Shown here in pieces: positions 26,294 through 35,696 of a DNA stretch of 64,000 nucleotides. Origin of the DNA: Dyella subtropica (GTDB lineage: Bacteria > Pseudomonadota > Gammaproteobacteria > Xanthomonadales > Rhodanobacteraceae); NCBI RefSeq assembly GCF_026283965.1, contig NZ_JAPDPD010000013.1, positions 62,001 through 126,000 of the forward strand. Direction: 5' to 3'. The position numbers and the translations under genes are program-made. The notes beneath the pieces were generated by a model that had not been told where the DNA came from, searched no databases, and worked only from the letters and a program-made list of their open reading frames with translations. The stretch's first letter is position 1. The number at the start of each line of letters is the position of its first letter.

Positions 26294-26890
26294 TTACTGC
26301 TTGAGTGCTTCGGCCGAAATGAGCAGCTTGGCTTTCATGCTGAAGCCGTACGCCTTGCCATAGTCGACGCCGAAATCGCCGCGATCGAATTCGCCGACCG
26401 CGTCGACGCCACACACTTCGCGCTTGAGCATCGGATGCGGCATGCACTTGAAGGAGTTGATCGTCAACGTCAGCGGTTTGGTCACACCGTGCATCGTCAG
26501 GTTGCCGATGACAGAGGCCGGCTTGTCGCCCTCGAACTTGATCGTGCCCTTGTAGGTCGCCTCCGGGAACTTCGTCGCAGCGAAGAACTGATCCGACTGC
26601 AGCGCCTGGTCGAGCTTCGCGTCGCCGGTGTGGACCGATGCAATGGCGGTCGTCACCTCAACAGTGCCCGTCCTTGCCTCGCGATCGAGCGTCACCGTGC
26701 CCTGCGACTTGTCGAACTTGCCACGCCAGACCGACAGGCCGCCGAAGTGGTCGGCCTCGAAGCTCGGGTACGTGTGGGTCGGATCAAACTGGTACGTCGA
26801 CACGTCCGCGAATGCCGAAAACGACAGCGAGGCGACGAGTGCCCCAGCCGCGATCATCAGATGCTTCTTCACATCACTCTCCTTCTTCAT
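26294..26890 (-). CDS. YceI family periplasmic protein
   Basis: A 198-residue exported protein: signal peptide ends near SFSAFADV (about residue 29). The mature part is the YceI lipocalin-like barrel ([27 protein letters not shown], ...[15 protein letters not shown], ...FDRGDFGV), known to bind isoprenoid chains in relatives. Start MKKESDVKK at 26890 has GGAGAGTG-type SD in the reverse strand; an upstream ATG (26920) is less likely. It is divergent from a LysR regulator and upstream of the NmrA gene. Confidence 0.9.
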   Translation of the reverse strand: MKKESDVKKHLMIAAGALVASLSFSAFADVSTYQFDPTHTYPSFEADHFGGLSVWRGKFDKSQGTVTLDREARTGTVEVTTAIASVHTGDAKLDQALQSDQFFAATKFPEATYKGTIKFEGDKPASVIGNLTMHGVTKPLTLTINSFKCMPHPMLKREVCGVDAVGEFDRGDFGVDYGKAYGFSMKAKLLISAEALKQ

Positions 26891-27034
26891 GGGATGCCCT
26901 CCAGGTATTTGACTTGCCATGCCGGCAGCCAGGAAGCGGCTGTCTACTGCGTGACACCGCTAACTTGAGGGTTGAAAGCGCTCATCACCAGATGGAAAAA
27001 TAGGATTGGTTTAATCCATTTTTGGATAACTCGA

Positions 27035-27946
27035 ATGCTCGACCTGAATGATCTGGCGATGTTCGTCCAGGTGGTGCGCGCCGGCAGTTTCTCCGAGGCG
27101 GCGCGACGTCTGCGTATGCCGGCAAATACGCTGAGCCGGCGCATCGATCAACTCGAAGGGCAACTTGGCACGCGTCTGCTGCATCGCTCGACACGCAAAC
27201 TCGCGCCGAGCGCGGAAGGTCAGGCGCTGTTCGAACGCTATGCGCCGGCGCTTGATCAGATCTTGGAAATCGAGCGGCTCCATGCAGATGTGCAGGCACC
27301 GTCCGGCTCGGTTCGCGTCACCGCGATGGCCGGCCTGTTCGAATTCTTCCGCATGGAATGGCTGGCCGAGTTCTACACGCGCTATCCACACGTCCGCATC
27401 GACTTCCTGCTCGACGATACGCCGACCGATCTGATCGCCGAGCGCATCGATCTGGCCGTGCGCATGGGCATCGAGACCGGTAGCGGCTTCAAGGTACGTC
27501 GGCTTGCGCCGAATGCATTGATCCTCGCGGCGAGTCCGGCCTATCTGAAACGGCGCCCTTCGCCGCGCACACTGCGCGAGCTGGCCGAGCACGACTGCCT
27601 GACGATTTCCAATCGCCAGGGTCGCACCATGTGGCGTCTGCAGGGTCCACGCGGTAGTCAGGAGGTGTCGGTCAACAGCCGGTTTGCAGTCAACGATATG
27701 CGCGTGCTGGTCCAAGCTTGCAGGGCGGGGCTGGGTATTGCACTGCTACCACAGCTGCTGGTTGAGCCCCTCATCGCGAAGGGGCAACTCACACACGTGC
27801 TGCCCACCTATCGGCGCGCAAGCACCGAACTCGGCCTGCAGCTCGTATACACGAGCCGTCCACCCGTGCCACCCGCGGTAGCGGTCTTCGGCGATTTTCT
27901 ATGGGAGAAGCTCAGCGAAGCGATGACAAGCCTTTCACAGAGCTAA
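27035..27946 (+). CDS. LysR family regulator
   Basis: A 303-residue LTTR: N-terminal winged HTH (LNDLAMFVQVVRAGSFSEAA, RRLRMPANTLSRRIDQLEGQ) and a LysR_substrate domain of the AaeR/DmlR-like group (VRVTAMAGLFEFFR...PHVRIDFLLDDT). ATG 27035 is chosen because the HTH begins immediately. It is divergent from the YceI gene (144 bp gap), which, with the NmrA gene, is its likely target; the inducer is unknown. Confidence 0.92.
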   Translation: MLDLNDLAMFVQVVRAGSFSEAARRLRMPANTLSRRIDQLEGQLGTRLLHRSTRKLAPSAEGQALFERYAPALDQILEIERLHADVQAPSGSVRVTAMAGLFEFFRMEWLAEFYTRYPHVRIDFLLDDTPTDLIAERIDLAVRMGIETGSGFKVRRLAPNALILAASPAYLKRRPSPRTLRELAEHDCLTISNRQGRTMWRLQGPRGSQEVSVNSRFAVNDMRVLVQACRAGLGIALLPQLLVEPLIAKGQLTHVLPTYRRASTELGLQLVYTSRPPVPPAVAVFGDFLWEKLSEAMTSLSQS

Positions 27947-28117
27947 GACAGCCGACAAGAGATTGAATCCTTCAGCGGGGAGCGTCGGCTGCATGCCCGA
28001 TACTGGTCTCGATTCATCTAAGCCAGTCCTCTAGGAATGCAGCCGTGCACCCGCTTCAGAAGGGACCGCCTGGGTCGAAAGCGGACATCGCCAACTCTGC
28101 GAAATCAAAGTATCCAC

Positions 28118-29035
28118 TTACTCGACAAGGTTCTTTCCCTGGATGAGCCGCTTGGCCAGGCGGGGTTGATGCAGCTGCTCGATCCACCACTTCAGCGCGC
28201 GCCCCTCCTGGTCGCTGCGCCAGGCAAGATAGAGAACATTCGGCTCGCGTGGATCGACCACGCGTCGTTCCACAAGCTCGCCGCTCTTGAGCATCGCGCT
28301 GATGCGCTGCCGGGGTAGCCAGCCCACACCGAGCCCGTCGCGTTGCGCTAATGCCTTGGCGCGCATGCTTGGCACCGCAAGCGTGGCCTGTCCGCCAAGA
28401 ACACCATAGACCTTGCCTTCGCTTCGGCGCGAAGTGTCCGCAACGACCACCGAGCGATGGGCGGTGATCATGTCGGGTGTCAGCGGTTCGTTCGACTTGG
28501 CCAAGGGGTGCCGAGGCGAGATGGCAAACACCCAGTCAATCACACCCAGCTCATGCCAGCGCAGGTTCGGCATGGCGGGCGGCTCGTTGGTGGCGCCGAT
28601 AACCAAATCGGCTCGCCCTTCACGCAGTGCCTCCCATGTACCACCTAGCACTTCATGCGTCATACGCAATGCGACTCCGGATTGCTGCGCGTCGAACGCA
28701 CGAATGATCGGCATCAGCAGCTCGAACTCCATGAGCTCGTCCGTCACGATCCATAGCCGATCTTCCCAGCCGCCAGCCACCTGCTTTACGCGTCGGGTCA
28801 GGCGGGCAACATCGAGGCTGAGGCGAGCAGCCTCCTGCGCCAGCAGCTGACCGGCAGGCGTCAGCTGCAACCGATAGCGGCGCCTATCGAACAGAAGCGC
28901 ATCGAAACGCGCCTCCAGCTGCCGCGCCGCGTGCGAAACGGTTGACGGTGCCTTGCCCAGCCGAACGGCCGCGCGGGAAAGGCTTCCGCTGTCGCGAATG
29001 GCTTCAAGCAAGGCCAATTCGTCTTCGGACAACAT
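28118..29035 (-). CDS. LysR family regulator
   Basis: A 305-residue LTTR: HTH with LSEDELALLEAIRDSGSLSR and LGKAPSTVSHAARQLEARFD, then a substrate domain related to the AllS/YhaJ group (WIVTDELMEFELLMPIIRAF). ATG 29035 is chosen over 29110 as the HTH starts right after it. It faces an SDR gene across about 108 bp and is the likely regulator of it. Inducer unknown. Confidence 0.9.
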   Translation of the reverse strand: MLSEDELALLEAIRDSGSLSRAAVRLGKAPSTVSHAARQLEARFDALLFDRRRYRLQLTPAGQLLAQEAARLSLDVARLTRRVKQVAGGWEDRLWIVTDELMEFELLMPIIRAFDAQQSGVALRMTHEVLGGTWEALREGRADLVIGATNEPPAMPNLRWHELGVIDWVFAISPRHPLAKSNEPLTPDMITAHRSVVVADTSRRSEGKVYGVLGGQATLAVPSMRAKALAQRDGLGVGWLPRQRISAMLKSGELVERRVVDPREPNVLYLAWRSDQEGRALKWWIEQLHQPRLAKRLIQGKNLVE

Positions 29036-29143
29036 ATTCGATCCTTTCGAACGAGTACGGCAACGAGATGGTACGGCAAGTGCGCACCGGCCGCGCAACA
29101 TGACGTCCAACGCTCCACCCCCAACCCATCACTGGAGAACACC

Positions 29144-29893
29144 ATGAACCGCTTCGAAGGCAAAACCGTTTTGGTCACCGGCGGCAATAGCGGCATCGGC
29201 CTGGCCACTGCTCAGGCCTACGCCGAAGAAGGTGCCCGCGTCATCATCACCGGCCGCGATCGGACCTCTCTTGAGAAGGCCGTAGCCACTTTGGGCCCAA
29301 AGGCAGTGGCCATTCGCAACGACGCCAGCACCGTTGCGAGCGCCAGGGAGTTGGCCGGCAACCTCAGTGCGCAAGGCATCCTGCTGGATGCTGTCTTTCT
29401 CAACGCGGGCAGCGCCAAGTTCTCGCCGTTCCCGGATGTCGACGAGTCATTCTGGGATCAGATATTCAACGTGAACGTGAAGGGGCTGTATTTCCAGATC
29501 CAGGCGCTGCTGCCGCTGCTCAATCAAGGCGCGTCGTTGGTCATCAACGGCTCCATCAACGCGCATATCGGCATGCCGGGCTCATCGGTCTACGCGGCCA
29601 GCAAGGCAGCGGTGATCTCCCTGGCCAAGACGCTTTCCGCCGAACTCTTGTCGCGTGGCGCGCGTGTCAACGTGGTTAGCCCCGGCCCCGTGGAAACGCC
29701 ACTGTACGGGAAGCTCGGTCTGGACGAGGCCTCTTTGAAGGCGACGGCCGCTCAGATCCAGGCTCAGGTACCGCTTGGCCGCTTTGGCAAGCCGGCCGAA
29801 ATCGCATCGACGGTACTGCACCTGTCCTCACCCGAATCCGCCTTCATCGTCGGCACGGAAATCATTGCCGACGGAGGCATGAGTCAGCTCTGA
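29144..29893 (+). CDS. SDR family oxidoreductase
   Basis: A 249-residue classical SDR: TGGNSGIG, LNAGSAKF, catalytic Ser in INGSINAH and YAASK, C-terminal IIADGGMSQL. TGRDRTS after beta-2 fits NADP(H). SD-like GGAG is 8 bases before the ATG. Divergent LysR at 29035 probably activates it. Substrate unknown. Confidence 0.9.
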   Translation: MNRFEGKTVLVTGGNSGIGLATAQAYAEEGARVIITGRDRTSLEKAVATLGPKAVAIRNDASTVASARELAGNLSAQGILLDAVFLNAGSAKFSPFPDVDESFWDQIFNVNVKGLYFQIQALLPLLNQGASLVINGSINAHIGMPGSSVYAASKAAVISLAKTLSAELLSRGARVNVVSPGPVETPLYGKLGLDEASLKATAAQIQAQVPLGRFGKPAEIASTVLHLSSPESAFIVGTEIIADGGMSQL

Positions 29894-30061
29894 GGTCGGA
29901 CATAGACCGGCACTGCATCCCCCGTCGATGGCGCGCCTCGATCACGTGCACCTAACCCTGTCTCCGGTGAATTAGCCCTTGTGACGAAGCAGCGCCGCCG
30001 CTTCGTTACGGCCAGCGGATCCCATCCGTCACCGCGAGACACCTATTCCGGAGTCAATCTC

Positions 30062-30982
30062 ATGTTTCGTTTCCTGCTCGGTACAGCCTTGTCCATGGCG
30101 CTCAGTCTGCCCGCAGTGGCCGACGTCAAGCCCTTTCCGACGTCCTTCAAAACCCAGGACATCCAGACAAATGGCGCCACTATCCACGTCCGCGTGGGTG
30201 GAAAAGGCCCGACCGTCGTCCTGCTACATGGCTTTGGCGACACCGGCGATATGTGGGCTCCATTGGCCGCGAACCTCGCCAGCGACCACACGGTCGTCGT
30301 GCCTGACCTGCGCGGCATGGGCCTTTCATCACATCCAGAGAGCGGTTACGACAAGAAGACCCAGGCGGCAGACATACGCGCTGTGTTGACCAGGCTCGGC
30401 GTCGACCATGCCGTGATCGTGGGGCACGACATCGGGACCATGGTGGCCTATGCCTACGCTGCGCGTTACCCCCACAAAACCGATCGCCTTATTGTGATGG
30501 ACGCCCCCGTCCCTGGCATTGCGCCGTGGGACCAGATCGTTCGCTCCCCCCAGCTATGGCATTTCGACTTTGGCGGACCGGACATGGAGCGTCTCGTCGC
30601 GGGTCGTGAACGCATCTATCTTGATCGATTCTGGAACGAGTTCGCGGGTGATCCGGGCAAGGTCGACGAAGGCACGCGCCAGCACTACGCGGAACTCTAT
30701 GCCCACCCAGGCGCCATGCATTCCGCTTTCGCCCAGTTCCGTTCCATCCGGCAAGATGTCGAGGACAACAAAGCGTCGTCAGCCACAAAGCTGACTATGC
30801 CGGTGCTTGCCATTGGGGGAGAAAAGTCGTTCGGCGCCAATGAGGCGATCGTGATGCGGAATGCGGCAAGCAACGTGACCGAACTTGTGATCCCCCACGC
30901 CGGCCACTGGCTCATGGAGGAGGCACCGGACACAACCATCACCGCGGTACGCAACTTTGCTGACGGCAAGCCCATCAGGTAA
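30062..30982 (+). CDS. Exported epoxide-hydrolase-like alpha/beta hydrolase
   Basis: A 306-residue protein with a signal peptide (residues 1-20, LSLPAVADV). The fold signature HGFGDTGDMW (oxyanion) is followed by the nucleophile elbow VGHDIGT, where Asp123 is the nucleophile as in epoxide hydrolases and haloalkane dehalogenases. The catalytic His is in HAGHWLMEEAP. GQKS-like EKSFGANE (acid) follows the cap. The ATG at 30062 is preferred to 29981 because it gives a signal peptide. No direct operon partner. Confidence 0.85.
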   Translation: MFRFLLGTALSMALSLPAVADVKPFPTSFKTQDIQTNGATIHVRVGGKGPTVVLLHGFGDTGDMWAPLAANLASDHTVVVPDLRGMGLSSHPESGYDKKTQAADIRAVLTRLGVDHAVIVGHDIGTMVAYAYAARYPHKTDRLIVMDAPVPGIAPWDQIVRSPQLWHFDFGGPDMERLVAGRERIYLDRFWNEFAGDPGKVDEGTRQHYAELYAHPGAMHSAFAQFRSIRQDVEDNKASSATKLTMPVLAIGGEKSFGANEAIVMRNAASNVTELVIPHAGHWLMEEAPDTTITAVRNFADGKPIR

Positions 30983-31121
30983 CCCGTGACATGCGGATTT
31001 CCATGCCCTGAAAGGGTCCGTTTTGGGTTGCGACTTCAGCCCAATGCGGACCTTGTTGATGCGCAGTCGGCACAGGCGCTTCACTGCCATCGTGCCGACG
31101 GCGCCACCGATCAGAGCCTGG

Positions 31122-31547
31122 TCAACCGTCTTTGCTGAAGGCCCGATATGCCGCCAGCGTATCCAGCGATTCGCGCAGCAGCTTGATCTTTCCGCGCTCC
31201 GCGACAAGTCGCCCGGCATAGGTCTGGCGATAGAGTTTGCCGGTAGAAAGCACGGGCGCTTCAACACTGTATTCGCCGAAAGCCTGATCGGGCGTTTCGA
31301 TAAAGATGTGGATGTCCTGAAAACGGAAGTCCGGGACGTTGGCCAGCAAGCTGGAAATGAACTTCTCGATGGCAGCCGGCCCCTGTGCACGAGCGTCGAT
31401 GCCCATTGAAGCCAGCGCCGGCAATTCGAGTACGCCATCGTCGGCGAACAGTGCGGCTACAGCCGCGGGATCCTGTATCTCGGAGAGATAGGCCCGCAGC
31501 AATTGCGCGGGGGTCAAGGCAACGTTGTCTTTGAGGGTGGTGTTCAT
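31122..31547 (-). CDS. SnoaL-like NTF2-fold protein
   Basis: A 141-residue cone-fold protein (LTPAQLLRAYLSEIQDPAAV, ...LFADDGVLELPALAS, ...YAGRLVAERGKIKLLRESLD) of the SnoaL_2 ketosteroid-isomerase type. Function unknown. Divergent from the LysR gene at 31663 with an ATAAAG-CTTTAT palindrome between them, so probably its target. Confidence 0.8.
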   Translation of the reverse strand: MNTTLKDNVALTPAQLLRAYLSEIQDPAAVAALFADDGVLELPALASMGIDARAQGPAAIEKFISSLLANVPDFRFQDIHIFIETPDQAFGEYSVEAPVLSTGKLYRQTYAGRLVAERGKIKLLRESLDTLAAYRAFSKDG

Positions 31548-31613
31548 GGAAGTCTACCTCTACGTATGAGGGCTTATGCCGACGCGCTTAACGTAGCCCC
31601 GTGGCATTGACTG

Positions 31614-31641
31614 ATAAAGTCGCCCATAAAGCATTCTTTAT
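31614..31641. promoter_or_regulatory. Candidate LysR site
   Basis: ATAAAG CATT CTTTAT at 31626-31641, with another direct ATAAAG at 31614-31619, midway between the LysR and SnoaL-like starts. Consistent with an LTTR binding box; not proven. Confidence 0.45.
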
Positions 31642-31662
31642 CCACCTGCATGGACAATCGCC

Positions 31663-32583
31663 ATGGACCAGCTGCTTGCCATCCGTGCCTTCGCCCGCGT
31701 AGTCGAGGTTGGCAACTTCACCAAGGCCGCTGATTCGCTGCAGCTTCCGAAGGCAACGGTCAGCAAGCTGGTGCAAACGCTAGAAGCGCACCTGGGTGTG
31801 CAATTGCTTCAGCGCACGACACGCCGCATCGTCGTCACTCCTGATGGCTCCGCGTACTATGAAAAGAGTGCGCGCGTGCTGAAGGAACTGGAGGACATCG
31901 ATGCGAGCTTCAGCGCCGCCCATGCACGCCCGCGCGGACATCTGCGCGTGGACCTGGGTTCTTCGGTAGCAAGCAGCCTGCTCGTACCTGCGCTTCCGGA
32001 TTTCCTCGCTCGCTATCCGGATATCCGCATCGACCTCGGCGTGTCTGATCGTCACGTGGACCTTATCGGCGACAACGTCGATTGCGTGATCCGCGGTGGC
32101 GCACTCACCGATCCCGGCCTGGTCGCGCGCACCATCGGTCGCGCGAGCTGGATCACCTGTGCCTCACCCGACTACGTCAAGCGCCATGGCAAGCCGAAAC
32201 ATCCGCATGATCTGGAGGAGACGCATCCGGTGGTGAACTATCTTTCCGCCCTCACCGGGCGACCCCATCCGATGCACTTCGAGAACAACGGGCGCCGGCT
32301 TCAGATCAGCGCCCGCCATGCCGTAGGGATCAATGAGAGCAACGCTCACTTTGCCGCCGGGCTGGCCGGCCTCGGCGTGATCCAGACTTTCGCCTTTATC
32401 GCTCGTGATGCCGTAGCCAGAGGCGATCTTGTCGAAGTGCTGCCACGTTGGCGCCCCAAGCCCTACCCCCTGCATCTCGTCTACCCGCCGAACCGCCATC
32501 TGTCGCAACGTCTGCGTGTGTTCATCGATTGGCTAGCGGATCGCTTCGAGACGCAGCTCGAGCCGAAGGGCTCCAAGAGCTAG
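31663..32583 (+). CDS. LysR family regulator
   Basis: A 306-residue LTTR: HTH (DQLLAIRAFARVVEVGNFTK, AADSLQLPKATVSKLVQTLE) and substrate domain of the CrgA/DmlR-like group (LRVDLGSSVASSLLVPALPDF...VIRGGALTDPGLVARTI). Divergent SnoaL-like gene is the likely target. Confidence 0.92.
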   Translation: MDQLLAIRAFARVVEVGNFTKAADSLQLPKATVSKLVQTLEAHLGVQLLQRTTRRIVVTPDGSAYYEKSARVLKELEDIDASFSAAHARPRGHLRVDLGSSVASSLLVPALPDFLARYPDIRIDLGVSDRHVDLIGDNVDCVIRGGALTDPGLVARTIGRASWITCASPDYVKRHGKPKHPHDLEETHPVVNYLSALTGRPHPMHFENNGRRLQISARHAVGINESNAHFAAGLAGLGVIQTFAFIARDAVARGDLVEVLPRWRPKPYPLHLVYPPNRHLSQRLRVFIDWLADRFETQLEPKGSKS

Positions 32584-32680
32584 TCACCGCGTGAGTCGAG
32601 GCAAAGTCCGCCCCAGATAGGAGGCGGACTTTCTTGACCGGCGCGACTAGACGCGGGACTCCTGCTCGTTGAAGGAATAC

Positions 32681-33094
32681 TCAGCCGTGGGGCGGGGCGG
32701 CGTTGAGATCCATCCACATCACTTCCCAAATATGACCGTCTGGATCCTCGAAGCTGCGGCCATACATGAAGCCGTAGTCCTGCACGGGCGTGGGGTCCGC
32801 CTTGCCGCCGGCACCACTCGCTTTGTCGACCAGGCTGGACACCTCTTCGCGACCATCCGCTGACAGACACAGCAGTACCTGTGCATCCACGTGCGCATCG
32901 ACGATCCGCTTGCTCGTGAACTGGCGCCACTTGTCGTGTGTGAGAAGCATCGCGTAAATCGTATCGGAGAACACCATGCACGCTGCGGTGTCGTCACTGA
33001 ATGCGGGATTGTTGACTGCACCAACGGCCTCGTAGAACGCCATTGATCGCTTTAGGTCGGTCACCGGCAGGTTAACGAAGATCTTCTTGCTCAT
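32681..33094 (-). CDS. VOC/glyoxalase-like protein
   Basis: A 137-residue vicinal-oxygen-chelate protein: starts KKIFVNLPVTDLKRSMAFYE and ends FEDPDGHIWEVMWMD, the two half motifs of the fold; the HxxE-type metal set appears to be His/Glu (DGHIWEV). It resembles the YdbB/lactoylglutathione-lyase-like group of unknown substrate. ATG 33094 is chosen by homology and AAAGG upstream; the longer frame to 33502 is spurious. Confidence 0.88.
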   Translation of the reverse strand: MSKKIFVNLPVTDLKRSMAFYEAVGAVNNPAFSDDTAACMVFSDTIYAMLLTHDKWRQFTSKRIVDAHVDAQVLLCLSADGREEVSSLVDKASGAGGKADPTPVQDYGFMYGRSFEDPDGHIWEVMWMDLNAAPPHG

Positions 33095-33514
33095 TATTTT
33101 GACCTTTGGATGTAAGCCGCGGCAGGATGACCGCGGCGTCTTACTGACGAGTGGGAAGGTGGGAAATCGACAAGAGCTGAAAAATGCGTATCCGATGTGA
33201 GGGCGGCCACCGATTTCATTTTGGGTTGACGAGCTTGCCGGGCGAGTGTGGTCGCTGCAAGGCCCCCGGGACATCGCCGGCCGGAGTTCGGTGCTGCAAG
33301 GGAGGCACATGGTCGAGACGCGGCATGGCGCACGCCCTTGCCCTGAGAAAGCCCGGGCTGCCCCCCCTTCCATCATTGGACGCACCGCAGTGCGGCAAGG
33401 CAACACCAACTGGCCCCAAAGCATGGGATCGCTGATTAGCGTCGAGCCAGGTGAGACCATGAGAACCCGCACCATACGCCACATTCCCGGCCCTACCTTC
33501 ACAGGAGAGACCCC
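33095..33514. other. Intergenic region before the DUF4386 gene
   Basis: About 420 bp. Contains an interrupted palindrome GTAAGCCGCGG...CCGCGG..CTTAC at about 33112-33146. No gene, repeat copy or strong promoter recognised; long frames on both strands have atypical composition. Confidence 0.4.
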
Positions 33515-34216
33515 GTGACCGTGATCAGCAAGAACGCGAGAATTGCAGGGTTCATCTACCTATTACTTACCATCGCCGCACCCTTTCGCCTTATCTATAT
33601 CCCCGGCAAGCTGTTCGTGAGTGGCGACGCCACGGCGACGGCCAGCAACATCGCCGCGCATGAGTCGCTCTTTCGCCTCGGCATCTTTAGCGATCTGCTC
33701 TGCGGGGTCATCTTGATCTTTCTGGTGCTGGCGCTTTACCGCTTGTTCAAGGGAGTGAGCCGGAGTCACGCCGTGCTGATGGTGATCCTGGGCGGCGTGA
33801 TGCCCGCTGCCATCGACTTCTTCAACGTGCTGAACGACGCTGCCGCCCTGCTGCTTGTACGCGGGGCCGATTTCTTGGCCGTGTTCGACAAACCTCAGCG
33901 GGATGCCTTGGCCATGCTGTTCCTCCGTCTGCATGGCCAGGAAGTCGTTGCCGCCGAAATCCTCTGGGGCTTATGGCTGTTCCCCCTGGCGATGCTTGTG
34001 CTTCGGTCGGGTTTCCTGCCTCGCCTCCTCGGCGTCTGGCTGATCATCAACGGCTTCGCGTATCTGGCCCTGAGCGTCTCGGGCCTCCTGTTTCCGCGCT
34101 ACGAAGACACCGTCGCCAGCTTCACCTTCCCTGCCCAACTCGGCGAGGTGGCTTTCATGTTGTGGCTCTTGATCATGGGTGCCAAGGAAAAGCCAGCGAT
34201 GGCTCGAGCGGCTTGA
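33515..34216 (+). CDS. DUF4386 family membrane protein
   Basis: A 233-residue integral membrane protein with about seven hydrophobic segments. The N-terminus KNARIAGFIYLLLTIAAPFRLIYIP and the YDTAVLFFG-free middle (GVILIFLVLALYRLFKGVSR) match DUF4386. GTG 33515 has AGGAGAGA upstream. Role unknown in the family. It is the last plus-strand gene before the metal cluster, with convergent stop 46 bp from dmeF. Confidence 0.85.
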   Translation: MTVISKNARIAGFIYLLLTIAAPFRLIYIPGKLFVSGDATATASNIAAHESLFRLGIFSDLLCGVILIFLVLALYRLFKGVSRSHAVLMVILGGVMPAAIDFFNVLNDAAALLLVRGADFLAVFDKPQRDALAMLFLRLHGQEVVAAEILWGLWLFPLAMLVLRSGFLPRLLGVWLIINGFAYLALSVSGLLFPRYEDTVASFTFPAQLGEVAFMLWLLIMGAKEKPAMARAA

Positions 34217-34262
34217 TAGCGACAAGTGCGCTGAGAAATATAAGCAGCGACGCTACCTATGG

Positions 34263-35543
34263 TCAGTTGCCATCAACTAACGCGGCCCGGCGTTGCGCGT
34301 GGACTTCGACGGTGAGGTGCGACAACCCTTTCAGCTGCCGAAGCATCGCGTGATAGAAGGAAGGCCCGCGCTGGGACTCTTGGGTAATGACGGAAATCAC
34401 CGCGCCGTAGTGACCCGGGCCAAGACGCCAGACGTGCAAGTCGATCAGCCGGTCGCCGGCTGTTTCGACGACGGCCCGCACTTTGTCGGTCATCGCATTG
34501 CCTGGGTTGATGTCCATCAGAATCCCGCCGGTATTGCGCACCAGGCCGTACGACCAGTTGGCAATCACCAAGGCGCCGACCATGCCGGCGACGGGATCCA
34601 TCCACATCCAGCCGAACGTCTTGGCCAGGAGCAGGCCGATGATGGCGAGTACCGAGACGGCGGCATCGGCGATGACGTGAATGTAAGCGGCGCGCATATT
34701 GTGATCGCGCGTGTCTATGCCATGCGCGTGATGATCGTGCTCTTCAAACGCGACCGAGTACTCACCCTCCGGAAGCCTGACCACCGCCATGAAGGCGTAC
34801 GGCTCGGGGATGGCCGTCGTGGATTCCAGAAAGTCGGAGGTCCGGGATAACGTGAAATCCTGACGTGCACCGTTCGGGCGAATGGTCGTTACCGTTATCG
34901 CCTGCGTTGGCAGCTGAGCGCCTTCGGCTTGAGCCTGGAGACGAAAAACAGGCGGTACGCCCTCCTCAAAAATCGATAGGGCGAACACGCCGCCGGCTGT
35001 CTCGATGTGCCGCACTTCATCGTCGTGGCTATGTTCGGCATGGTCATCGTGCCCGTGGCTATGGCTATGTCCATGATGATCGTCGCCACTCAATAACCAC
35101 GCACTGACGACGTTGACCAGCAAGCCGACCACGGCAATCGGAATCGCCTCGCCGAAGCGAATCGGTACGGGCGACATGAAGCGGGAGATCGCCTCATATC
35201 CGATCAGCATCGCGATCATCGCCAGGATGATCGCGCTGGTGAATCCCGCGAGGTCGCCGAGCTTGCCGGTTCCGAATACAAAACGGGTGTCGTTGGCATG
35301 TTTCCGTGCGTACGTATAGGCGAGCGCGGCGATCAGCATCGCGCCGGCATGGGTGGACATATGCAGGCCGTCCGCCACCAGCGCGAGTGAACCGAACAGG
35401 TTGCCGCCGATAATCTCGACCAGCATCATCGTGCCGCAGAGTGCGATAACCGCCCAGGTCTTGCGCTCATTCTTCTCGTGACCCGGCCCTAGAAACACGT
35501 GGTCATGATCCATTGCGAACGGGGTGTCGTAAAAATCACTCAT
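34263..35543 (-). CDS. dmeF: DmeF-type CDF divalent metal exporter
   Basis: A 426-residue inner-membrane cation diffusion facilitator predicted to export Co2+/Ni2+. Six TM segments; the metal-site residues lie in TM2 (ADGLHMSTH) and TM5 (HVIADAAVS). A His-rich loop between TM4 and the extra region (HHGHSHSHGHDDHAEHSHDD) is typical of the DmeF group. About 90 residues with a small beta domain (FALSIFEEGVPPVFRLQAQ... VVRLPEGEYSV) are inserted before TM5; this is seen in DmeF relatives. It ends a minus-strand run that begins near 40 kb, 153 bp after the porin. Confidence 0.75.
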   Translation of the reverse strand: MSDFYDTPFAMDHDHVFLGPGHEKNERKTWAVIALCGTMMLVEIIGGNLFGSLALVADGLHMSTHAGAMLIAALAYTYARKHANDTRFVFGTGKLGDLAGFTSAIILAMIAMLIGYEAISRFMSPVPIRFGEAIPIAVVGLLVNVVSAWLLSGDDHHGHSHSHGHDDHAEHSHDDEVRHIETAGGVFALSIFEEGVPPVFRLQAQAEGAQLPTQAITVTTIRPNGARQDFTLSRTSDFLESTTAIPEPYAFMAVVRLPEGEYSVAFEEHDHHAHGIDTRDHNMRAAYIHVIADAAVSVLAIIGLLLAKTFGWMWMDPVAGMVGALVIANWSYGLVRNTGGILMDINPGNAMTDKVRAVVETAGDRLIDLHVWRLGPGHYGAVISVITQESQRGPSFYHAMLRQLKGLSHLTVEVHAQRRAALVDGN

Positions 35544-35696
35544 GGCAGGCTCGCTAGGGATGAAGTGAAAGTTGTTGTTGGCGCCCGATCTTGATCGGGC
35601 GGGTGCACAGGTGAGGTTCGCCGGATGCGGCGAGTTCGCCGGTCGATAACCGCGCGACTCGCCGCGATGTACCCGATCAGCATCCTCCGCAAGGGC

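Noticed and set aside
33430-33450. GATTAGCGTCGAG motif resembling the palindromic element terminus
   Set aside because: Only 13 bases match and no second terminus or internal block follows.
33095-33502. N-terminal extension of the VOC gene
   Set aside because: The VOC fold begins right at MSKKIFVN; the extra 136 codons have atypical composition.
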